NCBI GenBank assembly: GCA_965249645.1
Contig: CBDFML010000012.1
Span: 620,001 to 684,000, forward strand
DNA from: CAVOEB01 sp965249645
GTDB taxonomy: Bacteria > Pseudomonadota > Alphaproteobacteria > UBA828 > JAPUJA01
Length of the DNA stretch: 64,000 nucleotides
Reading direction: 5' to 3'
Of the stretch, positions 17,524 to 26,541 are shown in pieces; positions within the stretch are counted from its first letter, which is position 1; each line of letters begins with the position of its first letter. A program made the position numbers and the translations under genes. A model generated the notes under the pieces. It worked only from the letters and a program-made list of their open reading frames with translations. It ran no database searches and was not told where the DNA came from.

Positions 17524-17901
17524 ATGGGACTGAAGACCGCCGGCGAGAAGCTGTGTTTCCAGGGCGGGCTGTTCGGTGCGGCGGTGCACGTCGCGCTGCA
17601 CGAAGCCGACCCCGAGGCCGCCAACGAACTCTCGGGCGCGAGCTACGCGCGCATTGCGGTGGACGCCGGAGACTGGACCGTCGGCGCCGCCTCCGGGCGC
17701 GTGTCCAACACCGCCGCCATCGACTGGCCCGCCCCCACGGCCGCGTGGGCCAAACCGACCCATGTCGGGCTGTGGGACGCGGCGATCCTCGGCGCCTTGC
17801 TCGCCTCGGGCGCACTGAACGACGTGCCCGCGCCGGCGCCCGGCGCCAACCTGTCGTTCGCCGCCGACGCGCTCGCCTTCGACCTCGCCACCGACGACTA
17901 A
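17524..17901 (+). CDS. Phage tail fibre-like/virion structural protein
   Basis: 125 aa. The pattern SYARIAVDAGDWTV, SNTAAIDWPAPTAAWAKPTHVGLWDA is typical of short virion proteins in which a beta domain carries the motif W..PTH.G.WDA. Strong RBS (AGGAGACGGAC) 4-5 bases before ATG. Placed within the tail-tip gene block. The function is not established. Confidence 0.55.
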   Translation: MGLKTAGEKLCFQGGLFGAAVHVALHEADPEAANELSGASYARIAVDAGDWTVGAASGRVSNTAAIDWPAPTAAWAKPTHVGLWDAAILGALLASGALNDVPAPAPGANLSFAADALAFDLATDD

Positions 17902-17907
17902 CCGGCC

Positions 17908-18546
17908 ATGGATATCGCTCTCGAAGCCTCGTTGAGGGGCGGCTCCCTCGCGACCGCCGCGACCCTGCACCAGGTCATACCGCTGGCCGCCGTAGTCGGA
18001 GGCGGCCCGGCCGCCGTCGGCGCGGAACTGCACATCGGCAGCGAGGGGCCTCGCGCGATACAGGTCCACTGGCTGGTCGAGTTCGTCGGCACCGACTACC
18101 GCTTCTGGTCGGGCGCCGGGGATCTGACCTATGGAGACCGGACCTATCGGGGCCGCGGCGGGCTGATCGAGCTGGCAGGCGCGGAGACCGACATCGAGTC
18201 GCCCGACCGGCGGATTACCGCCCGGGTCGCGATCGTGAACGACGAGTTGCGCACCGCTCTGATGCAGGACCCCAGCCCCCTGACGGTCGCCATCGAATGG
18301 CTCTACAGCTGGGATCACGGTCATAGCTGGCAGCGGGTGCCGCGCCGCTTCGTCGGGCGCCTGTCGCGGCCCGTCATCAAGGACGCAACCTACACCATCG
18401 AGGTCGAGACCCACGGCGACGACATCGACCGGGGCCGGCCGCTGCGCTGGTCGCACGAGGACCAGCAGACCCGGTATCCGGGCGACAAGGGTCTCGAATA
18501 CATGCGGGAGCTTGCATCGGGCCTCGAAGCGGCCTGGCCGCCGTGA
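17908..18546 (+). CDS. Phage tail-tip/baseplate hub protein (gpL-like position)
   Basis: 212 aa. Features include WLVEFVGTDYRFWSGAGDLTYGDRTYRGRGGLI and ITARVAIVNDELRTAL, a pattern seen in tail-tip proteins of alphaproteobacterial siphoviruses. Its position between the minor tail protein and the NlpC-like peptidase parallels lambda gpL. The stop TGA overlaps the next ATG at 18546. Confidence 0.55.
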   Translation: MDIALEASLRGGSLATAATLHQVIPLAAVVGGGPAAVGAELHIGSEGPRAIQVHWLVEFVGTDYRFWSGAGDLTYGDRTYRGRGGLIELAGAETDIESPDRRITARVAIVNDELRTALMQDPSPLTVAIEWLYSWDHGHSWQRVPRRFVGRLSRPVIKDATYTIEVETHGDDIDRGRPLRWSHEDQQTRYPGDKGLEYMRELASGLEAAWPP

Positions 18547-18995
18547 TGGGCGCCGTGAGCGACATCCTGTCCGGCCAACAGGGCCCATATCGATGGGGCG
18601 CCCGCGATTGCCTGACGACAGCCAGGGCGCTGGTGGACGGCTTGCTGGGACGGGACAGCGGGCTCGACTATTCCGAGTGGCACGCCCTGCCGGAGGCGCG
18701 CGCGATGGCTGCGGCAACGCGGCGCTTCGGTTCGCTGGGCGAGGGCCACGCAACGGTATTCGGAGCGCTCGACGGGGTCGATGTGCTGGACGGGGAAACA
18801 CCGTCGATGCCCGGAGATATCGTGTGGCTCGAAGGGACCGTGAGCGTCAATCGCGAGTCCTGGGACACCGCCGCGCGCGGCAGCCTGATCGGGTTCGTAG
18901 GCGACTCCCGCCAAATCTTCCACTGGACGCCGGTGGGGCTGCTGCCCGCCGGCGGCGACTACCGTATCGAGAGGGTGTTCCGATGCCGGCGGTGA
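18546..18995 (+). CDS. NlpC/P60-like tail peptidase (gpK-like, DUF6950 type)
   Basis: 149 aa. The N-terminal YRWGARDCLTTARALVDGLLG has the conserved Trp-Gly and catalytic Cys of small papain-like hydrolases found in phage tail tips; a candidate His lies in RQIFHWTPVG. Such proteins cleave peptidoglycan at the tail tip during entry. A GTG one codon earlier (18543) is possible. The end overlaps the start of the tip protein at 18983 by 13 bp. Confidence 0.65.
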   Translation: MGAVSDILSGQQGPYRWGARDCLTTARALVDGLLGRDSGLDYSEWHALPEARAMAAATRRFGSLGEGHATVFGALDGVDVLDGETPSMPGDIVWLEGTVSVNRESWDTAARGSLIGFVGDSRQIFHWTPVGLLPAGGDYRIERVFRCRR

Positions 18996-21598
18996 TCGCC
19001 AGCGCTGCGTTGGGCGCCCTATCCGGCGGCATCGGCGCCGCGATCGCAGGGACATCCATTTGGGCCGGTGCACTGATCGGCGGCGGGCTATCCGCACTGC
19101 AAAGTCTGCTCGCGCCGAAGCCGCCCAAGTTCGATCTCGATACGGGGGCGGCCCGCGTCGACACCCGCCATACGGTCCGCGAGGCGGTCTCGCCCGCGCA
19201 CTGGGTCCTGGGGCGCGCCCGGGTCGGCGGCACACTGGTCTTCTACCGCGAGAGCGGCAGGACCCTGGACGTTGCGCTGGTGCTCTCCGAGGACGCGTGC
19301 GACGGCATCGAGCGGCTGTGGGCGAACGGCGAGGAGATCGCGATCGCCCGCGCGGCCCGGGCGCAAGGCGGCCATCTCATCGGCCCGGCGGCGGGCAGCG
19401 AATACCGCGGGCGGATCGCGATCTACGAGTACTTCGCGGCGGACGGGACGCAGGGCGACAGCTTGCGCGCCGCGGCGCGTAACGACTGGACCGCGGAGCA
19501 CAAGCTTAACGGGGTCTCCTGGGTGCATGTCCACCTGCACCAGCCCGACTACGGCAACGACATCGACCGCCGGTTCTGGAACCGGTTCCCGGCGCTCGAG
19601 TTCCTGATTCGCGGTCTCAGGCTCACCTGGCCGGGGCTGGACACGCCGGTCTGGACGGACAACGCGGCCGCCCTCCGCTACTGGTGGCTGACCGCGCGGC
19701 GCGGCATCCCGGCCGCCGCCATCGACGCCGCGAGCGTGCGCGCCGCCCATTCGCTATGCGCGAGCCAGGTGACGGTCGGCCTGCCGGCGGGCTACGAGGA
19801 TTACGATCCGACCTCGACGCGCTACACGGCAAATCGCGTCGTCTACGCCGACGACGACCCGGAGCGGGTCGAGGCGGAGATGGACTTCGCCTGGGCCGGC
19901 CACGCCGTCGAGCTCGACGGTGTCTACCACTTCCGGCCCGGCGCCGAGCGGCCGGTCTCGCGGACGATTACCCCCGACGACATCGTGAGCGTCCCAGCCA
20001 TCCAGCCGGCGCCCGCGATCCAGGACCGCATCAACGCCGCCACGCTCACGCTGGCGCAGTCCCGGGAGCATGACTGGCTGGAGGCGGCCCTGCCGGAATA
20101 TTCGGACAGCGAGGGCGAGACGCGCGACGGCGAGAAGCTGACAAAGGACCTGGGCAAGCGGGCGTTCGTGGCCGACCCCATCGCCGGCGGGCGGTTGCTG
20201 GCGATCGCGCTCAGGCGGGCGCGGGCGAGCGCGACCTACAGCTACCGGCTGAAACCGGGTCCCGCGATGGAGTGGATGACCGTGCTGCCGACGGATCGTG
20301 TGCTGGTCGACGATCCCGAGCACGGACTTGCCGACTATTCGGCGATGGTAACCCGCACGGTGGTCAATCCCGACTGGTCGGTCACCCTGACGCTCGTGGA
20401 GCAGCCGGTCGGGATTTATGCGGACACGACGGTGCTGCCGCCGCTCAAGCCCCGCAAACTCTCCATCGCCAGCCCCCGCGCCGTGTCCGCGCCGGAAGGA
20501 TTCGCGGCGAGGCACGGCTTCGCCATCGGCCGCGACGGCACGGTCCACTGGTCCATCGACGTGTCCTGGACCGACACGCCCCACGGCACCCGGCTGATCC
20601 TGACCGGACCGGGCGAGACCCAGAGAGTGTTGGCCACGGGCACGAGCCATCGCTTTACGGTGGACGGGACGGGCGACTACAGGATCGAAGCCTATCACAT
20701 CACCCTGGACGGTTTTGGCTCGCCGGCGGTCTCGGCGTCCGTCTCGTTCGACTGGTCGGAGGTGCCGGTGCCCGCGCCGGCGATCGTCTCGGCCGAGCAG
20801 TACGGCACGCTCCTGCAGATCGTCGCCCATCCCATTGCAAACCGCGACGTACAGGGGGTCGAAGTGCGTTACACCCGGGGACAGATCGACGGCGCCTCCG
20901 ATCTGACGGCGATTACCGCCGACGGCTGGCTCGCCGCGTTACGGGCCGATGTGGCGCTGGCCGCGTCGATTGCCGGCGATCAGCCGCTGGTCGCGGACGC
21001 GCTCATCCCGGCGACCGGCCGCTACCGCCTGTTCTGCCGGCTGTTCAATCGCGTGGGCAATTACGGCCCGGTCGTCGAGATCGGCTACAAGCGCCTGGTC
21101 ATCCCCGCGATCGAGACGCTCAGCCCGCAGCAATGGCCGCTGTGGGCCGGGACGCTGAACAATCTCTATCTCTGGCCGCACGACGGTCGGTACCGCCTGA
21201 TCCCGGACTACGACGACCGCGACGACCTCACGGTCGACCGGCTGGACGGCAAGGAGGGCTGGCCGTTCGGACCGGTCGAGGGCTACGGCGCGGCCATGGA
21301 TGACGACGGCGCCTGGTACGAGACCGAGGTCGTCGATCTCGGCGAGGACAGCAATATCGACGTGATCGCGACCATCGATTACCACGCACCGCCGAACCCC
21401 GCCGTGACGACCGAGACCGGGTACGACATCTACGCCTATCACGGCCTCACGGACGTGCGGGCGGACATGACCGAAACCCGGATCGTCGGCCGCACGGTCG
21501 TCGACGCGGTGCGCTATCTGGCCTTCCGGGTCCACCTCGAGACATGGCGCGGCGCGGCGCTGGCCCGGTTCGCGCCCGAGATTCGGAGGCTAGCCTGA
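18983..21598 (+). CDS. Phage tail tip attachment protein (gpJ-like)
   Basis: 871 aa from ATG 18983 (MPAVIASAALGALSGGIGAA); the longer open frame back to 18512 overlaps the peptidase gene and is not used. The first 45 residues are hydrophobic and Gly/Ala rich (possible membrane-active tip), followed by a hub-like domain (VREAVSPAHWVLGRARVGGTLVFYRES) and fibronectin-like beta domains (about 490-640). In lambda the equivalent binds the host receptor. It is the largest tip gene and ends in an overlap TGATG with the next gene. Confidence 0.8.
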   Translation: MPAVIASAALGALSGGIGAAIAGTSIWAGALIGGGLSALQSLLAPKPPKFDLDTGAARVDTRHTVREAVSPAHWVLGRARVGGTLVFYRESGRTLDVALVLSEDACDGIERLWANGEEIAIARAARAQGGHLIGPAAGSEYRGRIAIYEYFAADGTQGDSLRAAARNDWTAEHKLNGVSWVHVHLHQPDYGNDIDRRFWNRFPALEFLIRGLRLTWPGLDTPVWTDNAAALRYWWLTARRGIPAAAIDAASVRAAHSLCASQVTVGLPAGYEDYDPTSTRYTANRVVYADDDPERVEAEMDFAWAGHAVELDGVYHFRPGAERPVSRTITPDDIVSVPAIQPAPAIQDRINAATLTLAQSREHDWLEAALPEYSDSEGETRDGEKLTKDLGKRAFVADPIAGGRLLAIALRRARASATYSYRLKPGPAMEWMTVLPTDRVLVDDPEHGLADYSAMVTRTVVNPDWSVTLTLVEQPVGIYADTTVLPPLKPRKLSIASPRAVSAPEGFAARHGFAIGRDGTVHWSIDVSWTDTPHGTRLILTGPGETQRVLATGTSHRFTVDGTGDYRIEAYHITLDGFGSPAVSASVSFDWSEVPVPAPAIVSAEQYGTLLQIVAHPIANRDVQGVEVRYTRGQIDGASDLTAITADGWLAALRADVALAASIAGDQPLVADALIPATGRYRLFCRLFNRVGNYGPVVEIGYKRLVIPAIETLSPQQWPLWAGTLNNLYLWPHDGRYRLIPDYDDRDDLTVDRLDGKEGWPFGPVEGYGAAMDDDGAWYETEVVDLGEDSNIDVIATIDYHAPPNPAVTTETGYDIYAYHGLTDVRADMTETRIVGRTVVDAVRYLAFRVHLETWRGAALARFAPEIRRLA

Positions 21599-21885
21599 TG
21601 CGTTACATCCGCACCCTGCACGGCCGCGAGCTCGAGATCCCGGTCCCCGATCCGAAGGTCGAGACCGGAACCCTCCTGTGGAAAGGCGGGAGCGCCGACG
21701 TCGCGGTCTCCGGCGAGATATGCACCGTCCCGGCGTCGGTGACCGCGACGATACCGCCGCCGGCCCGGCCGGGCGAGCACACGGTCTGCAAGCTCACCGT
21801 CGGCAGACGCCAATGGGAAGTCCACTACCTCTTCGACCACAGTTCCAACCTACTGGAGGCGAAATACCGATGGCCGCAAACCTAG
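21598..21885 (+). CDS. Small phage protein, unknown function
   Basis: 95 aa from ATG 21598, overlapping the stop of the tip gene. Sequence MRYIRTLHGRELEIPVPDP then a short beta-rich segment ending HYLFDHSSNLLEAKYRW. No family recognised; co-translated with the tip and fibre genes, so likely a virion or assembly factor. Confidence 0.55.
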   Translation: MRYIRTLHGRELEIPVPDPKVETGTLLWKGGSADVAVSGEICTVPASVTATIPPPARPGEHTVCKLTVGRRQWEVHYLFDHSSNLLEAKYRWPQT

Positions 21886-22874
21886 GGCTCGACACCCTTA
21901 TCGACGAACTGGCCGATCTGACGGGAAGTGCGACCGGCTCATGGAGCAAGCTGCAAACGCTGCTCGGGCGGTTCAGATCGGACTCGACCGACAATCTGCT
22001 CGCCAGTGCCGCGCTCAAGAACGCCGGCACCGCGGAGGGCGAACTGCCGCTGCTCGGCGCGGGCGGCCTGCTGCCCGCCGTACACCTGCCCGCGGGCAGC
22101 ACGACGGCGGCCGGTGTTCTCCAGCTCGCGACCGCCGCCGATCTCGATCGCGACGACCTCGCCGTCTCCGGCGCCGTCGTGAGCGCGCTGCTGCGCGAGC
22201 GGCTGTTGGGGTTCGCTAACCTGAGCCAGATAACCTCCAGCGGCACCTTCACCCCGCCCGCCGGCGTCGCCCGGGTCTACGCCTTCGTCTTCGCGGCCGG
22301 CGGGGGCGGCGGGAGCGGCGCCTACACGGCGCGTATTCCCGGCGGTGCGCGCCGGCCCTCCCTACCCGCGATCAGTCATGCAGGCGGCCCCGGCGGGCTG
22401 GGCGGCCTCGCCGCCGGCCTTATCGATGTGGCGCCCGACACGGTTTATCCGGTCACCGTCGGTGCGGCGGGCGCCCGGGGCGGCACCGCCACCGACGGCG
22501 GCGACTCGTCGTTCGCCGGGCTAAGCGCCACGGGTGGGGCGGCCGGCACGACCGCGCAGGGCGGCCGGCCCGGAAGCAACGGCTCGACGGGTGCTAACGG
22601 CACGGGCTCCGGGGGCAATTACAGCGCCGCCATCGACGCCACCGGGCCGGTCAGGGACTTCATCATGCCCCGCGCCCAAGGTGTCGCCGCCGTCGACGCC
22701 CTGTTCGCCCTCTTCGAGGCCGAGCGCGCCACACGCCGGGCGCGGGACGGCAGCGCCGCGGAAGCCTGGAGCGTCGATGGCGCCTACTGGCCCGGCGCCG
22801 GCGGCGCGGCCGGGGTCGGAAACGGTAACAATGCCTCCGGTGGCATCGGCGGTGCCGTGTTCATCGCCTACTAG
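21870..22874 (+). CDS. Glycine-rich phage tail fibre/adhesin
   Basis: 334 aa from ATG 21870 with GGAGGCGAA upstream; it overlaps the preceding gene by 16 bp. The N-terminal third is helical, then TSSGTFTPPAGVARVYAFVFAAGGGGGSG starts a glycine-rich domain of the type used for receptor binding in tail adhesins, ending GGIGGAVFIAY. Gly/Ala/Ser tracts (GSNGSTGANGTGSGG) suggest polyglycine-II-like packing. The most variable part of the tail, expected to determine host range. Confidence 0.68.
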   Translation: MAANLGLDTLIDELADLTGSATGSWSKLQTLLGRFRSDSTDNLLASAALKNAGTAEGELPLLGAGGLLPAVHLPAGSTTAAGVLQLATAADLDRDDLAVSGAVVSALLRERLLGFANLSQITSSGTFTPPAGVARVYAFVFAAGGGGGSGAYTARIPGGARRPSLPAISHAGGPGGLGGLAAGLIDVAPDTVYPVTVGAAGARGGTATDGGDSSFAGLSATGGAAGTTAQGGRPGSNGSTGANGTGSGGNYSAAIDATGPVRDFIMPRAQGVAAVDALFALFEAERATRRARDGSAAEAWSVDGAYWPGAGGAAGVGNGNNASGGIGGAVFIAY

Positions 22875-22883
22875 GAGACCGGA

Positions 22884-23060
22884 ATGACGAGACCCCGTTC
22901 GTTCCCGGGCACCCTGGCCGGCCTCGCGGCGGTTCTGTGCCTGGCCGCCTGCGCATCCTCGCTCTGCCCGCCCCCGGCGCCCGGCGTGAACACCCAGTGC
23001 CTCGTGCAGGTCCGCGTCGTCCACATCCCCGTGATCGCGGAGGAATACCGCAATGAATGA
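22884..23060 (+). CDS. Small proline-containing lipoprotein, o-spanin-like
   Basis: 58 aa: signal FPGTLAGLAAVLCLAAC with a lipobox Cys at about residue 23, then CASSLCPPPAPG and a short tail. Size, lipobox, PPP motif and position just before holin and endolysin genes recall Rz1-type outer-membrane spanins, but no Rz partner with the usual architecture is evident; the overlapping gene at 23053 is the nearest candidate. RBS GGAGACCGG precedes the ATG. Confidence 0.5.
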   Translation: MTRPRSFPGTLAGLAAVLCLAACASSLCPPPAPGVNTQCLVQVRVVHIPVIAEEYRNE

Positions 23061-23274
23061 ACCCCATTCGACCGAGATCGAGCGGGTACGCTCGGAGGCC
23101 GCGGCCCATCTCGCCGCCCACGAGATCGCCTGCGAGCGGCGCTATGGCGAGCTCCAGGCCCGACTCACCAAGATCGAGGCGCTTCACATCCGCAACACGT
23201 GGCTGCTCGGTGCGATCCTCGTGGGAATGCTCACCGCCTTGGGCAAGTCCTTCTGGCCAGCGCTCGGCGGCTGA
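23053..23274 (+). CDS. Small coiled-coil protein with C-terminal membrane helix (XhlA-like)
   Basis: 73 aa: residues 5-45 are charged and helical (IERVRSEAAAHLAAHEIA, GELQARLTKIEAL), followed by one membrane helix NTWLLGAILVGMLTALG. This layout is like hemolysin XhlA-type lysis helpers. It overlaps the lipoprotein gene by 8 bp. Role in lysis inferred from position. Confidence 0.55.
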   Translation: MNEPHSTEIERVRSEAAAHLAAHEIACERRYGELQARLTKIEALHIRNTWLLGAILVGMLTALGKSFWPALGG

Positions 23275-23383
23275 CGTTCCTCGCGACCGTCTCGCGCCGC
23301 ACCATCCCCCCATACCGACCCGAGGCCGCCGCCATTCGCGCGGCGATGACCGGGCTCGTCCACAAACCCATCGGAGGCTCACA

Positions 23384-23848
23384 ATGCTGACCTTGATCGG
23401 CAGTCTGCTGGGATTCGCCACCAGCGCCATTCCCGACATCATGGGTCTGTTCCGCGAACGCGCGGACCGCAAGCACGAGCTCGCGGTGCTCGATCGTCAG
23501 ATGGAGCAGATGCGCCTCGGCCACACCCAGCGCCTCGAGGAGATCGAGGTCCAGGCCGACGTCGCCGAGAGCAAGGCGCTTTACAAGCACGATGCGGCGC
23601 TGGGCGGCAGCAGCCGATGGGTGGACGGCCTTCGTGCGTCGGTCCGCCCGCTCATCACCTACGCCTTCTTCATCCTGTTCGCATCGGTCAAGGGCTCCGG
23701 CCTCTATCTTCTGATCGTCGTCGAGGGGCTCCTCATCGCCGAGGCGCTGCCGCGCATCTGGGATGCCGAGACCCAGGCGCTGTTCGCAGCCGTCATGAGT
23801 TTCTGGTTCGGCAACCGGACGCTGTCGAAGCTCCGCGAGCGGCTCTGA
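23384..23848 (+). CDS. Holin-like membrane protein (3TM type)
   Basis: 154 aa with GGAGGCTCACA before ATG 23384. An N-terminal amphipathic helix and a charged coiled coil (ERADRKHELAVLDRQMEQMRLGHTQRL) are followed by hydrophobic helices (LITYAFFILFASV, YLLIVVEGLLIAEALP, TQALFAAVMSFWFGNR). It resembles holins of the three-TM family common in alphaproteobacterial prophages; directly upstream of the endolysin. Confidence 0.65.
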   Translation: MLTLIGSLLGFATSAIPDIMGLFRERADRKHELAVLDRQMEQMRLGHTQRLEEIEVQADVAESKALYKHDAALGGSSRWVDGLRASVRPLITYAFFILFASVKGSGLYLLIVVEGLLIAEALPRIWDAETQALFAAVMSFWFGNRTLSKLRERL

Positions 23849-23852
23849 GGCC

Positions 23853-24338
23853 ATGCGCCATCTCACCGACGACGGTCTCGCCCTGATCAAGCGCTTCGAG
23901 GGATTCGCGCCCGAGATCTATGTCTGCCCGGGCGGCTGGCCGACCATCGGCTACGGTCACGTCGTGCGCGACGACGAGCGCGAGCGGTTCGCGGACGGCA
24001 TCGACGAGGCGGAAGCCGAGGAGCTGCTGCGCCGCGATGTCGAGGCCGCCGAACGCACCGTGCTGCGTCAGATCCGGGTGCCGCTCGAGGACGGCCGGTT
24101 CGACGCGCTCGGCTCCTTCGCGTTCAATCTCGGCGCGGGCGCGCTGCAGTGCTCGACGCTCCGCCGCAAAGTCAACCGCGAGGAGCACGACGCGGTGCCG
24201 CATGAATTTGGGCGCTGGGTCTGGGCCGGCGGGCGCAAGCTGAAAGGGCTGATTCGGCGGCGCGAGGCGGAAGCAGGGCTTTATGCGGAGGCCCGTACCG
24301 GACGAGTTGCAAGGCGCCGAGAATTTGCATCAGGGTAA
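23853..24338 (+). CDS. Endolysin, GH24 lysozyme
   Basis: 161 aa. The catalytic triad spacing E-8-C-5-T is visible: Glu in KRFEGFAPEIYV, Cys in VCPGGWP and Thr in TIGYGH, as in P21-type lysozymes where Cys replaces the Asp of T4 lysozyme. FDALGSFAFNLGAGALQ and GLIRRREAEAGLY are the usual C-terminal motifs. No signal-anchor segment is apparent, so release is probably holin dependent. It follows the holin by 4 bases. Confidence 0.9.
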   Translation: MRHLTDDGLALIKRFEGFAPEIYVCPGGWPTIGYGHVVRDDERERFADGIDEAEAEELLRRDVEAAERTVLRQIRVPLEDGRFDALGSFAFNLGAGALQCSTLRRKVNREEHDAVPHEFGRWVWAGGRKLKGLIRRREAEAGLYAEARTGRVARRREFASG

Positions 24339-24366
24339 GCTCCGACGAGCCTACTCATCCAAAACG

Positions 24367-24876
24367 CTAAATTCCCTCTCTCAGCGCGGCGAACGCTTCA
24401 TCTACAGATTTTCTATCTTGCAATAGAGGTATCAATAGTGACCGCAACTCCCGAACATGAGATTCCTTCTTTTCTGGGTCGGCTGCGTAAATGCTGGCGT
24501 GACCTGAATTACTTTGTATCGCCGTATCGATCACCACGAACGCACGCTGATCGTCCACCCGAAAGCTACGCACGACCACCGTTTCCAACGTGGCGACACC
24601 TTCGTCTTTCCGAGGGCCGTTCCCTCTTGGCCTAGATAGCCGTTCTTCAATTGAGGCCGTGACATACTCGGCCGAGACGTACCTCATACGATGAACGGAG
24701 AATCCTCTTAACTTAAGGTCTTGAACGGGTATCGCGGCTGTGCGGAGCTTTCCGTCCTTAATATGTTCAGGGTTGAACACCTCGCGAAGGAGAAACTCGT
24801 CGTCCTCGACAACACCGGGTGAGATACCCGGATTGGCACTGACGCTCTCGTTGAGATGCGGGATCGATACCGGCAA
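24367..24876 (-). CDS. Unknown protein, third gene of a prophage passenger operon
   Basis: 169 aa, with TTG at 24876 as the first possible start 8 bases after the upstream stop. No family recognised. Features: ELRSLLIPLLQDRKSVDEAF near the C-terminus, KLRGFSVHRMRYVSAEYV in the middle, ETVVVRSFRVDDQRAFVVIDTA. Base composition is clearly more AT-rich than the phage late genes. Expressed after the two genes at 24885 and 25427, so probably part of the same complex or pathway. Confidence 0.6.
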   Translation of the reverse strand: MPVSIPHLNESVSANPGISPGVVEDDEFLLREVFNPEHIKDGKLRTAAIPVQDLKLRGFSVHRMRYVSAEYVTASIEERLSRPRGNGPRKDEGVATLETVVVRSFRVDDQRAFVVIDTAIQSNSGHASIYAADPEKKESHVRELRSLLIPLLQDRKSVDEAFAALREGI

Positions 24877-24884
24877 TGTTTCGG

Positions 24885-25430
24885 TCAGGCGCTAAGCAGC
24901 TTCGTGATCTGAACAGGCAACCCCTCCGATGCTTGAACGTCATCGGCATGGAATCTTTGTCCATCCTTGCTGCGCGCAAAGTACGAAAATGTACGCGTAC
25001 CATAGAACCCCAAATCCACGTGAACGCCTTCACTATCCCACAAGAAGTTAATTTCACCGTCGTCAGACAAGCTGATCTCAGGAAGAGGAATCAGAGATAG
25101 TGGCAAACAACAGGTGAAATTGCGCGCATCGTCGAATGCTGATGCGGTGGGCCAAATAGCCTCGGGCCAACGATCATCCTCCGGCATCTGTTGATATGTC
25201 CACAACCGATTCAGCAATTGTGATGTCGGCGAGGTTTCGGATTGAGAGGCCATCATCCAATGGGAGGGTTTGTACTCAGTCTCCCCGATTTCAACCGTCT
25301 CAAGAAGATATCCGGCGCGGATCCACGTCTCAGTCGTTTTGAGCTGCGCGTGGTCTCCGCCGTAGAACTCATCGGAAACCACTGGAGGGATTCCGCAAAA
25401 ATGCGTCTGGTATTCCATCGCGGTATTCAT
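24885..25430 (-). CDS. Unknown protein, second gene of the passenger operon
   Basis: 181 aa from ATG 25430, overlapping the stop of the TIGR04255-like gene (ATGA). The C-terminal third has LSDDGEINFLWDSEGVHVDLGFYGTRTFSYFARSKDG, a beta-hairpin-rich domain that I have an impression accompanies TIGR04255 proteins; I cannot name it. An internal ATG four codons in is an alternative start. No catalytic motif seen. Confidence 0.6.
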   Translation of the reverse strand: MNTAMEYQTHFCGIPPVVSDEFYGGDHAQLKTTETWIRAGYLLETVEIGETEYKPSHWMMASQSETSPTSQLLNRLWTYQQMPEDDRWPEAIWPTASAFDDARNFTCCLPLSLIPLPEISLSDDGEINFLWDSEGVHVDLGFYGTRTFSYFARSKDGQRFHADDVQASEGLPVQITKLLSA

Positions 25431-26257
25431 GATCTCATCCCGATATGCGTCAACATATTTTCGAGCAGAAGACTTCCCAGAATCGTGCCATTCTGGCCAT
25501 GTAGACGGTTCAGCACACCCTCAACCCCTAACTCTTTCCCTGTGGATGGTGAAAACACCGAATCAATTGATTGTCGTGGCGTGCTAAATTGACAAATTCC
25601 GTTGTGATCAATGGTGATCGTGGGTGCTTGATCTACCATTGCGCTCCCAATGTTCAGCTGATTCAGGATTCGAAAATATTTACTATTTGATTCAAACCAA
25701 CCTGAGTGACAATGCCAAAAGGCTTCGCTTTCAAAACAATGTGCAGCCATATACGCGTTACCGTTCCGTAGCAACAATCCGGCGTGAGCGTCCTTGGGAT
25801 CTCCATCGAACGTAAATCGATCTATATATCTCAAGCTGAATGCCGTAATGGAATTCTCTTCCAAATTCATGTGGGATAACACCGAGCGCATATATTGCAG
25901 ACTGTGCAGCAGAGTAGTTGACCAGCTTTCGTACACTAGGAAATTCACCGCAAGAATATCTTTAACGAGACGAAGAACCCGAGCAGGCGCCCCATCTGCT
26001 TTCACCTTTAATAGCTCGAATCCGACGAGCCCGGAGGGAGTATTACCACCCTGAGCAACTATGTTCTGTGTCTCATTGTCGATCTTGATCTCCGCCATAC
26101 GTATGTCATTCGACCGCGGAAACGCATCTTTCAAATCCTCGATAGCATTCGCACGAGCGCGCTCGACTGCGCTTGCAACAAAGTCGCCCCGGAAGTGAAC
26201 GGCGATCGTGGCCTCCTGAATCGCATTCGTGCCAGCATATGGTAAATATTCGCCCAT
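25427..26257 (-). CDS. TIGR04255-like protein, first gene of the passenger operon
   Basis: 276 aa. The organisation fits the sporadically distributed TIGR04255 family: an N-terminal strand-rich part with FELLKVKADGAPARVLRLVKDILAVNFL, a central ALRYIDRF-like segment (FSLRYIDRFTFDG) and a C-terminal tail. Function of the family is unknown; it is patchily distributed, often next to mobile DNA. It leads a three-gene minus-strand operon sitting between endolysin and integrase. The 284-bp region upstream (26258-26541) should hold its promoter. Confidence 0.6.
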   Translation of the reverse strand: MGEYLPYAGTNAIQEATIAVHFRGDFVASAVERARANAIEDLKDAFPRSNDIRMAEIKIDNETQNIVAQGGNTPSGLVGFELLKVKADGAPARVLRLVKDILAVNFLVYESWSTTLLHSLQYMRSVLSHMNLEENSITAFSLRYIDRFTFDGDPKDAHAGLLLRNGNAYMAAHCFESEAFWHCHSGWFESNSKYFRILNQLNIGSAMVDQAPTITIDHNGICQFSTPRQSIDSVFSPSTGKELGVEGVLNRLHGQNGTILGSLLLENMLTHIGMRS

Positions 26258-26541
26258 GTATCTCGGACTTCAGTTGCCACGCCGCCGCGCCGCTTCCGAT
26301 GCATACTATATGATCGCGCGGCCGTATTCGACTCCTGCTCCACCTAAATTCGTTTACGGTTCTGATCCAACGATGCTGCCGCCCCCGGGAGGCAGTGCTG
26401 TACGCCGCGTAGATCGCGGCTCTGTACCACGCAGCACATCCTCAGGCCACGCTTCTTCTGCTGCGGGGGTTCCTCTCCCCCTAAATCGATATCGACTCTC
26501 CTGAGTCGTCTGTGGACACCACACAGGAGCCTGCACGTGTC

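Noticed and set aside
18512..18982. N-terminal extension of the tail tip protein.
   Set aside because: It overlaps the NlpC-like peptidase gene in another frame and is Arg-rich shadow sequence; the ATG at 18983 gives a sensible N-terminus.
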